From: Arenicellales bacterium
GTDB taxonomy: Bacteria > Pseudomonadota > Gammaproteobacteria > Arenicellales > JAJDZL01
Direction: 5' to 3'
Length of the DNA stretch: 64,000 nt
Assembly: GCA_958295885.1 (NCBI GenBank)
Contig: OY282380.1
Coordinates: forward strand, 1,984,001 to 2,048,000
Shown: one piece after another, positions 46,855-56,127 of the stretch
How the letters are laid out: each line of letters starts with the position of its first letter
Numbering within the stretch: position 1 is the first letter of the stretch
Made by a program: the position numbers and the translations under genes
Notes under the pieces: model-generated
Seen by the model: only the letters and a program-made list of their open reading frames with translations
What the model was told of the DNA's origin: nothing
The model's database searches: none

Positions 46855-47984
46855 ACGACTACAAAACTCTTTTAGCCCAAGCTGGACACTATATCAACGC
46901 ACAGAGTGGCGGGATCGTGCCTCCCATCGACACTTCAGTTACATTCGCTCGAGACGAACGGCTCGAGCTGATTGGAGATTACGTGTACGGACGGTATGAC
47001 AATCCAAGTTACAGGCAGGTTGAAAACGTCATAACGGAAATGGAAGGCGGCAAGCAGGCTCTGTTTTTCGCTTCGGGTCTGGCGGCGATTGCCGCAGTAT
47101 TTGAAACGGTCAGGATGGGAGAGCACATAGCTGCTCCGCGAGTGATGTACCACGGAACCGTAGACTGGCTGAAACGGATTTCTGAAAGAAGAAACATCGG
47201 TTTGACTCTGTTTTGTCCGTCCGATCCCGAGAATTTGGCTCGAGCATTGCAGCCCGGAGTGACTTCCATAGTTTGGATTGAAACCCCCATCAATCCATCG
47301 TGGGAGGTAATCGACATCGCAGCTGCGTCCAAAGCCGCTCATTCAGCGGGAGCGATATTGGCGGCTGACTGCACCGCTGCGCCGCCGGTAACCACCTGTG
47401 CGCTCGAACTTGGAGCGGACATTGTCTTTCATTCAGCGACGAAGTATTTGAATGGACACAGTGATTTGAACGCAGGTGTTTTGGTCACGCGGGAAATGGA
47501 TGCTCGTTGGGAAGATATTCAAGAGGTTCGTCGGCTTACGGGCGGATTGCTAGGCTCGTTCGAAGCATGGCTGCTGCTAAGAGGAATGCGCACACTTGCG
47601 CTGCGCTATGAATGTTCCTCCGCAAATGCGTTGAAAATAGCTGAATTTCTTGAAGTTCACGATGCGATCGAAAAGGTGATGTATCCGGGATTGCCCAGTC
47701 ATCCGTCACATGATGTGGCAAAACGACAGATGAGCAATGGATTCGGAGGCATGATGTCAATTCAAATGCGAGGAGGTGCGGAGGCGGCGCGGAAATTCGT
47801 TTCTGCAACTCGACTGTTTACTCGCGCAACGTCCCTGGGAGGGGTCGAAAGTCTAATCGAGCATCGAAGGACAGTGGAGGGTCCGAACAGCGAAGTTCCC
47901 GTCAACCTCATCCGACTTTCAGTTGGAATTGAGAATGTTGACGATCTCATACAGGATCTGCTGCAGGCGCTTTCCAAGCTGTAA
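46851..47984 (+). CDS. Cys/Met-metabolism PLP-dependent enzyme (cystathionine lyase/synthase-like)
   Basis: This 377-aa protein is the usual size of the fold-type I Cys/Met family. YGRYDNPSYRQVE and MEGGKQALFFASGLAAIAAV bind the cofactor phosphate. DCTAAPPV holds the Asp that pairs with the pyridine nitrogen. The Schiff-base Lys is in FHSATKYLNGHSDLNAGVLV. The C-terminal SLGGVESLIEHRR closes the active site. It could be a cystathionine gamma-lyase or beta-lyase, methionine gamma-lyase or a homologue with another substrate. It ends 9 bp from the convergent DAO gene. Confidence 0.87.
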   Translation: MNDYKTLLAQAGHYINAQSGGIVPPIDTSVTFARDERLELIGDYVYGRYDNPSYRQVENVITEMEGGKQALFFASGLAAIAAVFETVRMGEHIAAPRVMYHGTVDWLKRISERRNIGLTLFCPSDPENLARALQPGVTSIVWIETPINPSWEVIDIAAASKAAHSAGAILAADCTAAPPVTTCALELGADIVFHSATKYLNGHSDLNAGVLVTREMDARWEDIQEVRRLTGGLLGSFEAWLLLRGMRTLALRYECSSANALKIAEFLEVHDAIEKVMYPGLPSHPSHDVAKRQMSNGFGGMMSIQMRGGAEAARKFVSATRLFTRATSLGGVESLIEHRRTVEGPNSEVPVNLIRLSVGIENVDDLIQDLLQALSKL

Positions 47985-47993
47985 CATATTCTC

Positions 47994-49130
47994 TCATACC
48001 ATACTGGGTTCAGTAAGCCTGAATCTTTGGGGAGACAACCGTTCAAAGTCGTAGGCGGACTGATGAAACTGGTCGGAAATCGACGATCCGGAGATAATGG
48101 AAGCCGCGTACTGGCCGATGCCTGGAGAAGAAAAGATGCCGTAGCCACCTTGACCGGTCAGCCAGAAAAATCCATCCTCGAATGGCTCCCATCCAATTAC
48201 TGGATCATTATCGGGGGCAAATGTGCGCAGTCCAGCCCAGCTGTTATCGATTCGCCGTACTTTCAGCATCGTGTTTTCTTCAAATCGAGAAACTGCTACG
48301 GCGACATCAATTTCGTCGGGCCGCGCATCACAAGCCTGACTTGGAGTCTGGTCCACGGGGGAAAACATCAGCTGACCTCGTCCAAAATTCTGAAAGTACA
48401 GATAGTTCGGTTCAACGATTACAAAAGGCAGTGAATCGAAATCTACATCCTCGAACTGGTCTTCTTTAACTACGACGACCGTTCTACGCCGCGGCACCAG
48501 TCCAATCGGAGAAATCTGAGCTAGATTTGCGACATGGTCTCCCCAGGCACCGGCTGCGTTGATTACGATCTGCGCTTCGTATCTCTTATCTCCAGCAGTC
48601 ACTTCCCAGCTGCTCAGAGTCCTCTTTAAAGCAGTAACTGGAGCACGCCGGTACACCTTTCCCCCACAGTTAGAAAACATTTTCAGGTAAAGAGAGTGAA
48701 GAGCGTGCACATCAATGCTCGCAACAATCTGATCGACGACCGCACCTATGAATTTTCCTTTCTTTAGAAACGGAACTGCCTCCAAACATTCGTTTTCATT
48801 CCACCACAGGCTGTTGGGAGGTCGTTCAACGTCGAAAACATCTTCCTCTCTGATGACAGAAACGGCTGGTTTCGGAGCAAGCAGAGGACTGTCGGTCTCA
48901 ATCGGAGGATTGCGCAGAAAGTCTTCGGCAACAGCGGCAAAAGCCCGCATTGAATCAGGACCATAGTTGGGAGTCAGCAGCGCGGCACTTCGCCCAGTCG
49001 TATGATAGGCGAGTGAACTCTCCATCTCGAAAAGTGCGGCTTCAATTCCATCTCGAGCGAGAAACGCGGCAACCGAAGCGCCTGCGATGCCACCGCCGAT
49101 AACCGCTGCGTCGAAAACTTCGTGACTCAT
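47994..49130 (-). CDS. FAD-dependent amine/amino-acid oxidoreductase (DAO family)
   Basis: This 378-aa flavoprotein has the FAD-binding N-terminus FDAAVIGGGIAGASVAAFLA and the DAO-family C-terminal block GWEPFEDGFFWLTGQGGYGI. The Thr/Ser-rich stretch SLAYHTTGRSAALLTPNYGP follows the ADP-binding fold. Relatives oxidise D-amino acids, glycine, sarcosine or similar N-substituted amino acids. Its ATG directly abuts the stop of the larger flavoprotein gene upstream, so both are on one transcript with the divergent MttB module. Demethylation of sarcosine or a related amine is plausible. Confidence 0.85.
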   Translation of the reverse strand: MSHEVFDAAVIGGGIAGASVAAFLARDGIEAALFEMESSLAYHTTGRSAALLTPNYGPDSMRAFAAVAEDFLRNPPIETDSPLLAPKPAVSVIREEDVFDVERPPNSLWWNENECLEAVPFLKKGKFIGAVVDQIVASIDVHALHSLYLKMFSNCGGKVYRRAPVTALKRTLSSWEVTAGDKRYEAQIVINAAGAWGDHVANLAQISPIGLVPRRRTVVVVKEDQFEDVDFDSLPFVIVEPNYLYFQNFGRGQLMFSPVDQTPSQACDARPDEIDVAVAVSRFEENTMLKVRRIDNSWAGLRTFAPDNDPVIGWEPFEDGFFWLTGQGGYGIFSSPGIGQYAASIISGSSISDQFHQSAYDFERLSPQRFRLTEPSMV

Positions 49131-51173
49131 TCAGATTTGCTGACAAAGTCGAATCGAGTCATAGATCGCTGCGTGAATATTCCTGCTGCATACTGCGTCG
49201 CCCACGCGGAACAACTCGTATTTCCCTTGTTCGTTCAGTACTGAATTTTGTGGACGACAGGCGATCAGCGAGTCGATATCCACCTGACCGAGATTACGTG
49301 AATTCGATTTGAGATCGAAGTAAATCTCGTCATTTGGGAGTGTGCCGTGCTCAACCACAATCTGGGACGCAGCCATTTCTGTCCAAGCACGGCTGTATTC
49401 ATTGTAAAAAGTTCCAATCAGCTGATCATGATTCCTGTGAACCGCCGTCAAACGCTGAGTGACAATGATTTCCACGCTGTTCTTATAAAATATTTTCAGG
49501 TAAATCGGGTAGTTGGTACCGCCAACTTCCTGTGCTGCCATTCTATCGGGAGTAACGAGCTTCACCGAAGAGCCGACTGCAGCGATGTATTCAGCACAGG
49601 AAACTCCCTGATGTTGGCCAATGTCGTCGTAAACCAACACATCAGTCTGGGGACGATTCATCCCAGTCAGCACATCCCATGTGGTGGTCACCAGACTTTC
49701 TCCCTGCTGAAGAAAAGACAGGTTCGGCGTACCTCCGGTCGCGACCAGCACCACGTTTGGCTGTTCGACGAGCACAGAATCTGCGTCAGCAAAGCAATTG
49801 AATCTCATATCGACAGCCAGTCTCTGCAGCTGAGCATAACGCCAGTCAACGATTCCCATGAGTTCTCGCCTTCGCTCCACTTGCGCCGCAATTCGAATTT
49901 GTCCGCCCGGCTGATCACTTGCTTCCATCAAAACGACATCATGCCCTCTCTCCGCACAGACCCGTGCGGCTTCAAGTCCCGCTGGACCTGCGCCAACCAC
50001 TACAATTCGTTTTTGATTCCTGGCCGGGGACGCGATGTGCGGAATGGTTTCTTCCCGACCGGTAGAAGGATTGTGGATGCACAAGGCTTCGCCTCCTTCG
50101 TAAATTCGATCAATGCAGTAACCGGCGCCGACACAAGGCCGAATCTGATCTTCAATGCCCTGTTCGACTTTGGCTACGATGTGCGGGTCCGTCATATGCG
50201 CACGAGTCATGCCTACCATGTCAACACATCCACTTACGATTGCGTGGCGAGCGGTCGCTACATCCGCAATTCGAGCTGCATGAAATATTGGCAGCCTTAA
50301 TTCTGACCGGACGGCTGCAGAAAATTCAAGATGCGGGCCAGCTGGCGTGCCCATGTTGGGAATGACGTGGGACAGTCCTTCATCCGTGTCCACATGTCCC
50401 TTGATAATGTTAATAAAGTCCAAATGTCCGGAATCCGTCAGAATTCCAGCGATTTTCATTCCTTGTTCAAATTCAATTCCGCCGTCTAGATCTTCGTCGA
50501 TCACCATTCGGATCCCGACAATAAAATCTTTGCCTGTCTGATTTCGTATTTCGTTGATTACTTCGTGCGTGAATCGAAGTCGGTTTTCCAGACTTCCTCC
50601 GTACTCATCTTTGCGTCGGTTGGTCAGCGGCGACCAAAAACCGTCAAGCAGGTGACCGTACCCCTCAATTTCAATTCCGTCCAAGTCCCCATCCAGACAA
50701 CGCCGTGCTGCGGCTCCATAAGCCTTGGCAATGCGAATCATGTCTTCGCGTTCCATTTCTTTGGGAAAGGCGCGGTGAGCGGGTTCCCGTACGCAGGATG
50801 CGGCAACCGTCGGCAGCCAGTCCTCAACGTAAGGGGAAGTGCGGCGTCCCAAATGTGTAAGCTGACACATCACTACTGTTCCATATTGATGCACACGTTT
50901 GGAAAGCTGTTTGAAATAGGGCACGATTTCATCCGTTCCCGCATACAGGTTCCCGAATGCTGGCGGAGAGTCCCGGTCCACCAGGGTTGAACCGCCAAAC
51001 ATCGTCATGGCGATGCCGCCTTTCGCTTTCTCTTCGTGATAAAGCTGGTAGCGCAGCTTGGGAACTTTATCTTCAGAGTAGGCAGGTTCGTGGCTCGTGC
51101 TCATAATTCGATTTTTCAGCTCGAGGTGCTTCAGCTGAAACGGTTGAAGCAACGGATCTTTCGATTTAGTCAT
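49131..51173 (-). CDS. DgcA/trimethylamine-dehydrogenase-like flavoprotein (FMN, Fe-S, FAD)
   Basis: This 680-aa protein has an old-yellow-enzyme FMN barrel (residues about 1-370; LKNRIMSTSHEPAYSED, EGYGHLLDGFWSPLTNRRKD), a four-Cys iron-sulfur region and an FAD/NAD(P) domain (RIVVVGAGPAGLEAARVCAE). The cluster region reads CVGAGYCIDRIYEGGEALC. The second Cys of the classic CxxCxxxC pattern is replaced by Ala. This variant is, from memory, shared with the dimethylglycine/stachydrine demethylase branch (DgcA, StcD). It probably demethylates dimethylglycine or another N-methyl amino acid. It is transcribed away from mttB-like and toward the DAO gene. Confidence 0.85.
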   Translation of the reverse strand: MTKSKDPLLQPFQLKHLELKNRIMSTSHEPAYSEDKVPKLRYQLYHEEKAKGGIAMTMFGGSTLVDRDSPPAFGNLYAGTDEIVPYFKQLSKRVHQYGTVVMCQLTHLGRRTSPYVEDWLPTVAASCVREPAHRAFPKEMEREDMIRIAKAYGAAARRCLDGDLDGIEIEGYGHLLDGFWSPLTNRRKDEYGGSLENRLRFTHEVINEIRNQTGKDFIVGIRMVIDEDLDGGIEFEQGMKIAGILTDSGHLDFINIIKGHVDTDEGLSHVIPNMGTPAGPHLEFSAAVRSELRLPIFHAARIADVATARHAIVSGCVDMVGMTRAHMTDPHIVAKVEQGIEDQIRPCVGAGYCIDRIYEGGEALCIHNPSTGREETIPHIASPARNQKRIVVVGAGPAGLEAARVCAERGHDVVLMEASDQPGGQIRIAAQVERRRELMGIVDWRYAQLQRLAVDMRFNCFADADSVLVEQPNVVLVATGGTPNLSFLQQGESLVTTTWDVLTGMNRPQTDVLVYDDIGQHQGVSCAEYIAAVGSSVKLVTPDRMAAQEVGGTNYPIYLKIFYKNSVEIIVTQRLTAVHRNHDQLIGTFYNEYSRAWTEMAASQIVVEHGTLPNDEIYFDLKSNSRNLGQVDIDSLIACRPQNSVLNEQGKYELFRVGDAVCSRNIHAAIYDSIRLCQQI

Positions 51174-51530
51174 GATTGCAAAGGTCAGGGTTCAGCGAAA
51201 TAAGAATAAATATTCTATCATTCGACTACATGGTAAATTTCTCCAATGCAGATGAGTTGATCAACTTATCGGCAATCCTCTTGTAAGCTGCGTTGGTCAT
51301 CCGATCATTGCGGTGGTTTTCACAAATGTGGGAATTTATCTGTTCAGTGCGTGAATTCAGATTCCATTAAAGGTAAAATTCAATTACTGAGAGATCAGTT
51401 CAAAACAGCCTCATGATCGAGCTTTGTACGCGATGAATTCAAAACAGTTTTTTAAATCAACCATTCGGTCGCTTGACAAATCCATGAATGAGATTTTTGT
51501 ACGGCCCAGCTCTGCGTCTTTCTGTTCTTG
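51174..51530. other. Divergent promoter region of the methylated-amine module
   Basis: This 357-bp spacer separates the DgcA-like gene (minus) from the MttB-like gene (plus). It must hold both promoters. A 12-bp palindrome, AGTTGATCAACT, is listed separately. Confidence 0.5.
51255..51266. promoter_or_regulatory. 12-bp palindrome, candidate operator
   Basis: AGTTGATCAACT is a perfect palindrome about 80 bp upstream of the minus-strand flavoprotein gene and 265 bp upstream of the methyltransferase gene. It could be the site of a shared regulator. No regulator gene is nearby. Confidence 0.35.
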
Positions 51531-53066
51531 ATGGCTCATTCAACGCGTAAACGGGGACGAAGGCGGACTTCAGCAGTCCAGTCAGCAATTCCGCAGCTGC
51601 CTTTTCAACAGGTTGAAAATCCATATCCACCAATTGAAATCCTGTCACAGGATCAACTTCAGACAATTCACGACGCGTCGCTGAATGTGCTCGAGAGCAT
51701 TGGCGTCAATTTCCTGCTTCCTGAAGCGAAAGAAATTCTCCGAAAAGCTGGTGCGGACGTTGAAAGTGACAGCGACCGCGTTCGCTTTGATCGGGGACTG
51801 ATTCTGGAGTCCTTGAGCTCGGCACCAAGTGAATTCACGATACACGCTCGAAATCCAGCGCACAATCTGAAAATCGGTGGGCGCTGGCTCACTTTTTCCA
51901 CTGTTGCGGGCCCACCCAACTCCAGCGACATAAAACGAGGCCGTCAATCAGGAAGATTTGAAGATTACTGTAATTTCGTTCGTTTGGCACAATCGCTGAA
52001 TGTCGTGCACGCCACATCCGGCCATCCAGTGGAACCGCTTGATCTCAATTTTCGAACGAGGCATCTGGACACTGCAAGAGCGAGCGTAACGCTGACGGAC
52101 AAAGTTTTTCGCAGTTATTCACTGGGTCGGGACCGAGTCAAGGATTTGATTCGAGTCACCTGCATCAGTCGCGGGGTCGATCTGGATGCTCTTGCGGGCG
52201 AACCCAGCATGTTTACCGTCGTTAATGCCAACTCTCCACTGCAGTATGACAAACCGATGTTATGGGGAATTATTGAGTTGGCTAAATTAAATCAGGTAGT
52301 TACGATAACACCGTTTACTCTGGCAGGCGCTATGGCTCCCATCACTTTGGCGGGTGCGCTCACACAGCAGAATGCCGAAGCGCTAGCGGGACTGGCGTTT
52401 GCGCAAATGGTCAATCCGGGAGCACCTGTCATATACGGCGGTTTTACATCGAATGTGGACATGAAAACCGGTTCGCCAGCATTTGGAACCCCTGAATTTG
52501 TGAAGGCGACATTGGTCGGAGGGCAGTTCGCTCGGTTGTACGAGGTGCCGTATCGTTCATCAAATGTGAACGCTTCCAACGCGCCAGACGTACAGGCCGC
52601 TTATGAATCGCAGATGGCCATATGGAGTTCAGTATGGGCACACGCGAATCTGATTCATCATGCATTTGGATGGCTGGAAGGCGGGCTTTGCGCTTCTTTT
52701 GAAAAATTCGTCATTGATGCGGAAATGCTGCAGGGCATGATGGAAGTCTTAAAGCCCATTGAGATCAACGACGAAACATTGGGCATCAGCGCCATGAAAG
52801 AAGTGGGACCGGGCGGTCATTATTTCAGTTCACAGCTGACTATGGAACGCTATGAAACAGAATTTTATCGACCAATATTGTCCGATTGGCGTAATTTCGA
52901 AACCTGGTTCGAAGATGGAGCGGTCGACGCAACGCAGCGCGCGCACAAAATCTATCGGCGGCTGCTTGAAGAGTTCGAACCTCCGGAGCTTGATCCAGGC
53001 ATCCTTGAAGAACTGGATGAATTCATCACGGTTCGCAAAAACCAATATCGAACAATGCCTCAGTAA
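51531..53066 (+). CDS. MttB-superfamily (trimethylamine/betaine) methyltransferase, non-pyrrolysine
   Basis: This 511-aa protein has the full length of the MttB superfamily and no in-frame UAG, so it lacks pyrrolysine, like glycine-betaine-type MtgB proteins. Recognisable blocks are NVLESIGVNFLLPEAKEILR, FTIHARNPAHNLKIGG, VNANSPLQYDKPMLWGIIEL, TPFTLAGAMAPITLAGAL and VIYGGFTSNVDMKTGSPAFG. Members transfer a methyl group from a quaternary or tertiary amine to a corrinoid protein. No corrinoid-binding partner, RamA-type activator or second methyltransferase lies in the window. The DMGDH-like gene follows by 24 bp. Confidence 0.87.
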   Translation: MAHSTRKRGRRRTSAVQSAIPQLPFQQVENPYPPIEILSQDQLQTIHDASLNVLESIGVNFLLPEAKEILRKAGADVESDSDRVRFDRGLILESLSSAPSEFTIHARNPAHNLKIGGRWLTFSTVAGPPNSSDIKRGRQSGRFEDYCNFVRLAQSLNVVHATSGHPVEPLDLNFRTRHLDTARASVTLTDKVFRSYSLGRDRVKDLIRVTCISRGVDLDALAGEPSMFTVVNANSPLQYDKPMLWGIIELAKLNQVVTITPFTLAGAMAPITLAGALTQQNAEALAGLAFAQMVNPGAPVIYGGFTSNVDMKTGSPAFGTPEFVKATLVGGQFARLYEVPYRSSNVNASNAPDVQAAYESQMAIWSSVWAHANLIHHAFGWLEGGLCASFEKFVIDAEMLQGMMEVLKPIEINDETLGISAMKEVGPGGHYFSSQLTMERYETEFYRPILSDWRNFETWFEDGAVDATQRAHKIYRRLLEEFEPPELDPGILEELDEFITVRKNQYRTMPQ

Positions 53067-53090
53067 CAGACAAATCGAAGGATGTAGCGA

Positions 53091-55502
53091 GTGAAAAAAA
53101 AAGCGGAAGTAGTCATTATCGGCGGCGGTGTTGCAGGGTGTAGCGTCGCTTACCATTTAGCCAAACGCGGCTGCAAGGACGTAGTGTTGCTGGAACGTTC
53201 CGAGCTCACTTCAGGTTCGACTTGGCATGCGGCTGGAAATACGCATGTATTGCAGGACAACGCCAATCTTTCCAAACTGCACTACTACACCATTACTCTA
53301 TACCCAGAACTGGAAGAAGAGACTGGACAGTCCTGTGGCATACATGCAGTCGGTGGGATTTATCTGTCAACCACTCCCGAACGACATGATCAAATTACGA
53401 TTCAATCTTCAAAGGCAAAATACTTAGGCCTTGAATTTCAGAGAATTTCCCTAAAAGAAGTCAAGGAGCTGAATCCTTTGATCAATTTGGATGGTGTCTA
53501 TTCGGCCATGTGGGAGCCGAATGAAGCACACATCGATCCAAGTGGCGTTACCAATGCCTATGCCGCAGGTGCGAGAAAGTACGGAGCGAAGATCTACCGA
53601 AATCATCCTGTCGTGTTCACCACCCAACTGCCGAACGGTGGCTGGCTGACCGAAACTCCGCAGGGGCGAATTGAATCAACTTACCTGGTGAACTGCGCAG
53701 GATTGTGGGGCAGGGAAGTCGGCAAACTGGCGGGTCTGAGTCTTCCTCTGATGCCGATGGAACATCAGTATTTCGTGACTGAAAGCATTCCCGAGATTGA
53801 AGCGCTTGGTCAGGAATTTCCATTGATTCATGACAACGATGGCGAATATTACATGCGACAGGAAGGGAAAGGCCTGCTGGTTGGCGCCTACGAAAAAGAT
53901 GGAGTTCACTGGGCAGTTGACGGAACTCCTCTGGATTTCGGCCACGATCTCCTTCCCAACGACCTGGATCGAATGTTTGACAATCTGATGCGCGCCGCGC
54001 ATCGAATGCCATGTCTGGAAGCAGCCGGCATCAAACGCATCGTGAACGGTCCTATGATCTGGACGCCCGACCTGTTTCCTCTGTTCGGAGAAGTGCCACA
54101 GCTGAGCAACTATTTCATAATCGGAGGACTGATTCCGGGCTTCAGCATCGGTGGTGGCCTGGGCCTGTCGATGGCAGAGTGGATTCTGGATGGTCAGCCC
54201 AAACTGGACCTGTGGCAGATTGACGTAGCCCGATTCGGAGACTGGGTCACGCCCGAATACGTTATGGCCACCACAGCCGACAATTACAGGTCTCGCTTCC
54301 GGATCTTTTTCCCTTACGAAGAACGAAGCGCAGGAAGGCCGATAAGGACGCGTCCGGCATGGGATTTTCATCATGCAAGCGGTGCTGTATTTGGGCATCA
54401 GTACGGCTGGGAAGTGCCGATGTGGTTTGCACCTGAGGGAACAGAGCGGAAAGAAACCTATTCATTTCGAAGAACGGAGTCTTTTGCACCTGTTGCAACA
54501 GAGTGCCAGACAGTTCGCACTGCTGTGGGACTGCTCGACACCTCAGCCTATGCGAAGTACATCATCAACGGCGCCCGCGCGGAGGAATGGCTGAATCACC
54601 TCACCACCAACCGATTGCCTGCAATGAGAAGAATGAGTCTGGCGCCCATGGTTCATGAACGCGGGGGGGTGGTTGCCGATTTCACGGTTGCTCGTCTTGA
54701 AGACGATGAATTTCTGCTGATCGGCGCTGGAACTGCAGAAAACAGCCATTTTCGCTGGTTTCGAAAAAATTCCTTTTCTAGTGGCGTGGGCATCACCAGC
54801 ATGACGGTCGATTGGGCGGGTTTTTCAGTTTCTGGACCACGCTCTCGAGAACTCATGACTGCAGTTACAGGGGAGGATTTTTCATCGGAAGCGCATCGTT
54901 TTCTCAGTGTCCGCAAGTTGAAGATTGGTCCCACAGACGCGTGGGTCCTGCGCGTGTCGTTTACGGGTGAACTTGGTTACGAAGTCTATTTTCCAAGCGA
55001 GCATCAACTGGAAATTCTGCAGTTTGTCGTTGACCAGGGACAGCAGTTTGGTTCGGGATTTGTCGGGTCTCGAGCCCTATTGAGCTTACGGCTCGAAAAA
55101 TCATATGGGAGCTGGGGGCGCGAATATACCCCTGAGTTCAATCCTTACGAATCTGGATTGGATCGATTCGTTCGATTCGATCAAGGGGAGTTCATCGGAA
55201 AAGAGTCGTTGCAGACTCTGTCCGGCCGAGAGCAGAAATGGCATCTTGGCTGTTTTACGATCGACGTCGATGATCAGGATGCGGTTGGCGGAGAACCTAT
55301 AATTTGTGATGGCGAAGTCGTGGGCATCGTTACTTCTGGATCCTATGGCCACACAGTCGGCAAGAGCATTGCCGTTGGCTATATTCCTCCATCTCGTCTG
55401 AACAGCAAGGATGTGAGCATTGAAATCATTGGCGACCCGAAGAACGCGCAGATTGTGACTGAGCCTCTCGTAGATCCAAAGGGTCTGAGAATGCGAAGTT
55501 AG
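53091..55502 (+). CDS. Dimethylglycine/sarcosine dehydrogenase-like protein (FAD + GcvT folate domain)
   Basis: This 803-aa cytoplasmic protein starts at GTG behind AAGGATG. It has an FAD fold (VVIIGGGVAGCSVAYHLA), the TSGSTWHAAGNTHVL segment whose His carries covalent FAD in dimethylglycine dehydrogenase, and the bridging PLDFGHDLLPNDLDRMFDNL region. From about residue 420 it continues into a GcvT-type tetrahydrofolate-binding domain (ATECQTVRTAVGLLDTSAYA, SFTGELGYEVYFPSEHQLE, SLRLEKSYGSWGREYTPEFN). It should oxidise an N-methyl group and form methylene-THF. Together with the MttB-like enzyme it suggests betaine to dimethylglycine to sarcosine to glycine. Confidence 0.9.
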   Translation: MKKKAEVVIIGGGVAGCSVAYHLAKRGCKDVVLLERSELTSGSTWHAAGNTHVLQDNANLSKLHYYTITLYPELEEETGQSCGIHAVGGIYLSTTPERHDQITIQSSKAKYLGLEFQRISLKEVKELNPLINLDGVYSAMWEPNEAHIDPSGVTNAYAAGARKYGAKIYRNHPVVFTTQLPNGGWLTETPQGRIESTYLVNCAGLWGREVGKLAGLSLPLMPMEHQYFVTESIPEIEALGQEFPLIHDNDGEYYMRQEGKGLLVGAYEKDGVHWAVDGTPLDFGHDLLPNDLDRMFDNLMRAAHRMPCLEAAGIKRIVNGPMIWTPDLFPLFGEVPQLSNYFIIGGLIPGFSIGGGLGLSMAEWILDGQPKLDLWQIDVARFGDWVTPEYVMATTADNYRSRFRIFFPYEERSAGRPIRTRPAWDFHHASGAVFGHQYGWEVPMWFAPEGTERKETYSFRRTESFAPVATECQTVRTAVGLLDTSAYAKYIINGARAEEWLNHLTTNRLPAMRRMSLAPMVHERGGVVADFTVARLEDDEFLLIGAGTAENSHFRWFRKNSFSSGVGITSMTVDWAGFSVSGPRSRELMTAVTGEDFSSEAHRFLSVRKLKIGPTDAWVLRVSFTGELGYEVYFPSEHQLEILQFVVDQGQQFGSGFVGSRALLSLRLEKSYGSWGREYTPEFNPYESGLDRFVRFDQGEFIGKESLQTLSGREQKWHLGCFTIDVDDQDAVGGEPIICDGEVVGIVTSGSYGHTVGKSIAVGYIPPSRLNSKDVSIEIIGDPKNAQIVTEPLVDPKGLRMRS

Positions 55503-55552
55503 TCTTCAGCTTTACCAAAAATTCAAAGCGTCGACCGTGGAGAAAAACCTTT

Positions 55553-56127
55553 ATGAATAGTTCCAGTCCCAGCATTTATCCAATCCCGAAACTTGAAGAT
55601 CTGCCAGAAGACATTCGAAACCGAATTCTCGCTGTTCAGGAAAAAGCGGGATTCATTCCCAATGTTTTTCTGGCGCTTTCGCATCGACCGAAAGAATTTC
55701 GAGCATTTTTTGAATATCACGATGCGCTGATGGAAAAAAAAGCGGACTCACAAAAGGAGAAAGAGAGATGATTGTGGTGGCGACCTCCGCTGAAAACAAT
55801 TGTCTGTACTGTGTTGTCGCACATGGAGCAATTCTGCGAATACGCGAGAAACATGCTCAAATTTCGGATCAAGTCGCCATCAATTATCGAAAAGCGGATA
55901 TCAGTCCTCGGCAGAGAGCAATGCTCGATTTTGCGGTCAAGGTCTGCAATGAATCCTGGGGTTTGGAGGATTCGGATTTCCGGGCGGTCAGAGATGCGGG
56001 GTTCAGTGATGAAGACATTTGGGACATTGCAGCCATATCTGCATTTTTTGCAATGAGCAATCGAATGGCCAGCTTCCTAACGATGGAACCCAACCTAGAA
56101 TTTTATGGGATGGCTAGAGATTTCTAG
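55553..56127 (+). pseudogene. AhpD-like peroxidase-related protein split by a GA dinucleotide
   Basis: Two overlapping frames encode the parts. The first (55553-55771) reads IPKLEDLPEDIRNRILAVQE...ALMEKKADSQKEKER and stops. The second (55768-56127) reads MIVVATSAENNCLYCVVAHG...NRMASFLTMEPNLEFYG. Together they make the 190-aa length of peroxidase-related CMD-family enzymes, with the CLYC plus His catalytic site in the second part. The junction has AAAGAGAGATGATTG; removing one GA would join the frames as KEKEMIVVATS. So a 2-bp GA gain splits the gene, or the ATGA overlap is used to make two chains. A sequencing error is possible. It follows the DMGDH-like gene by 50 bp. Confidence 0.8.

Noticed and set aside
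51531-53066. Possible pyrrolysine-containing trimethylamine methyltransferase
   Set aside because: The frame has no internal TAG, so it belongs to the non-pyrrolysine branch of the family.
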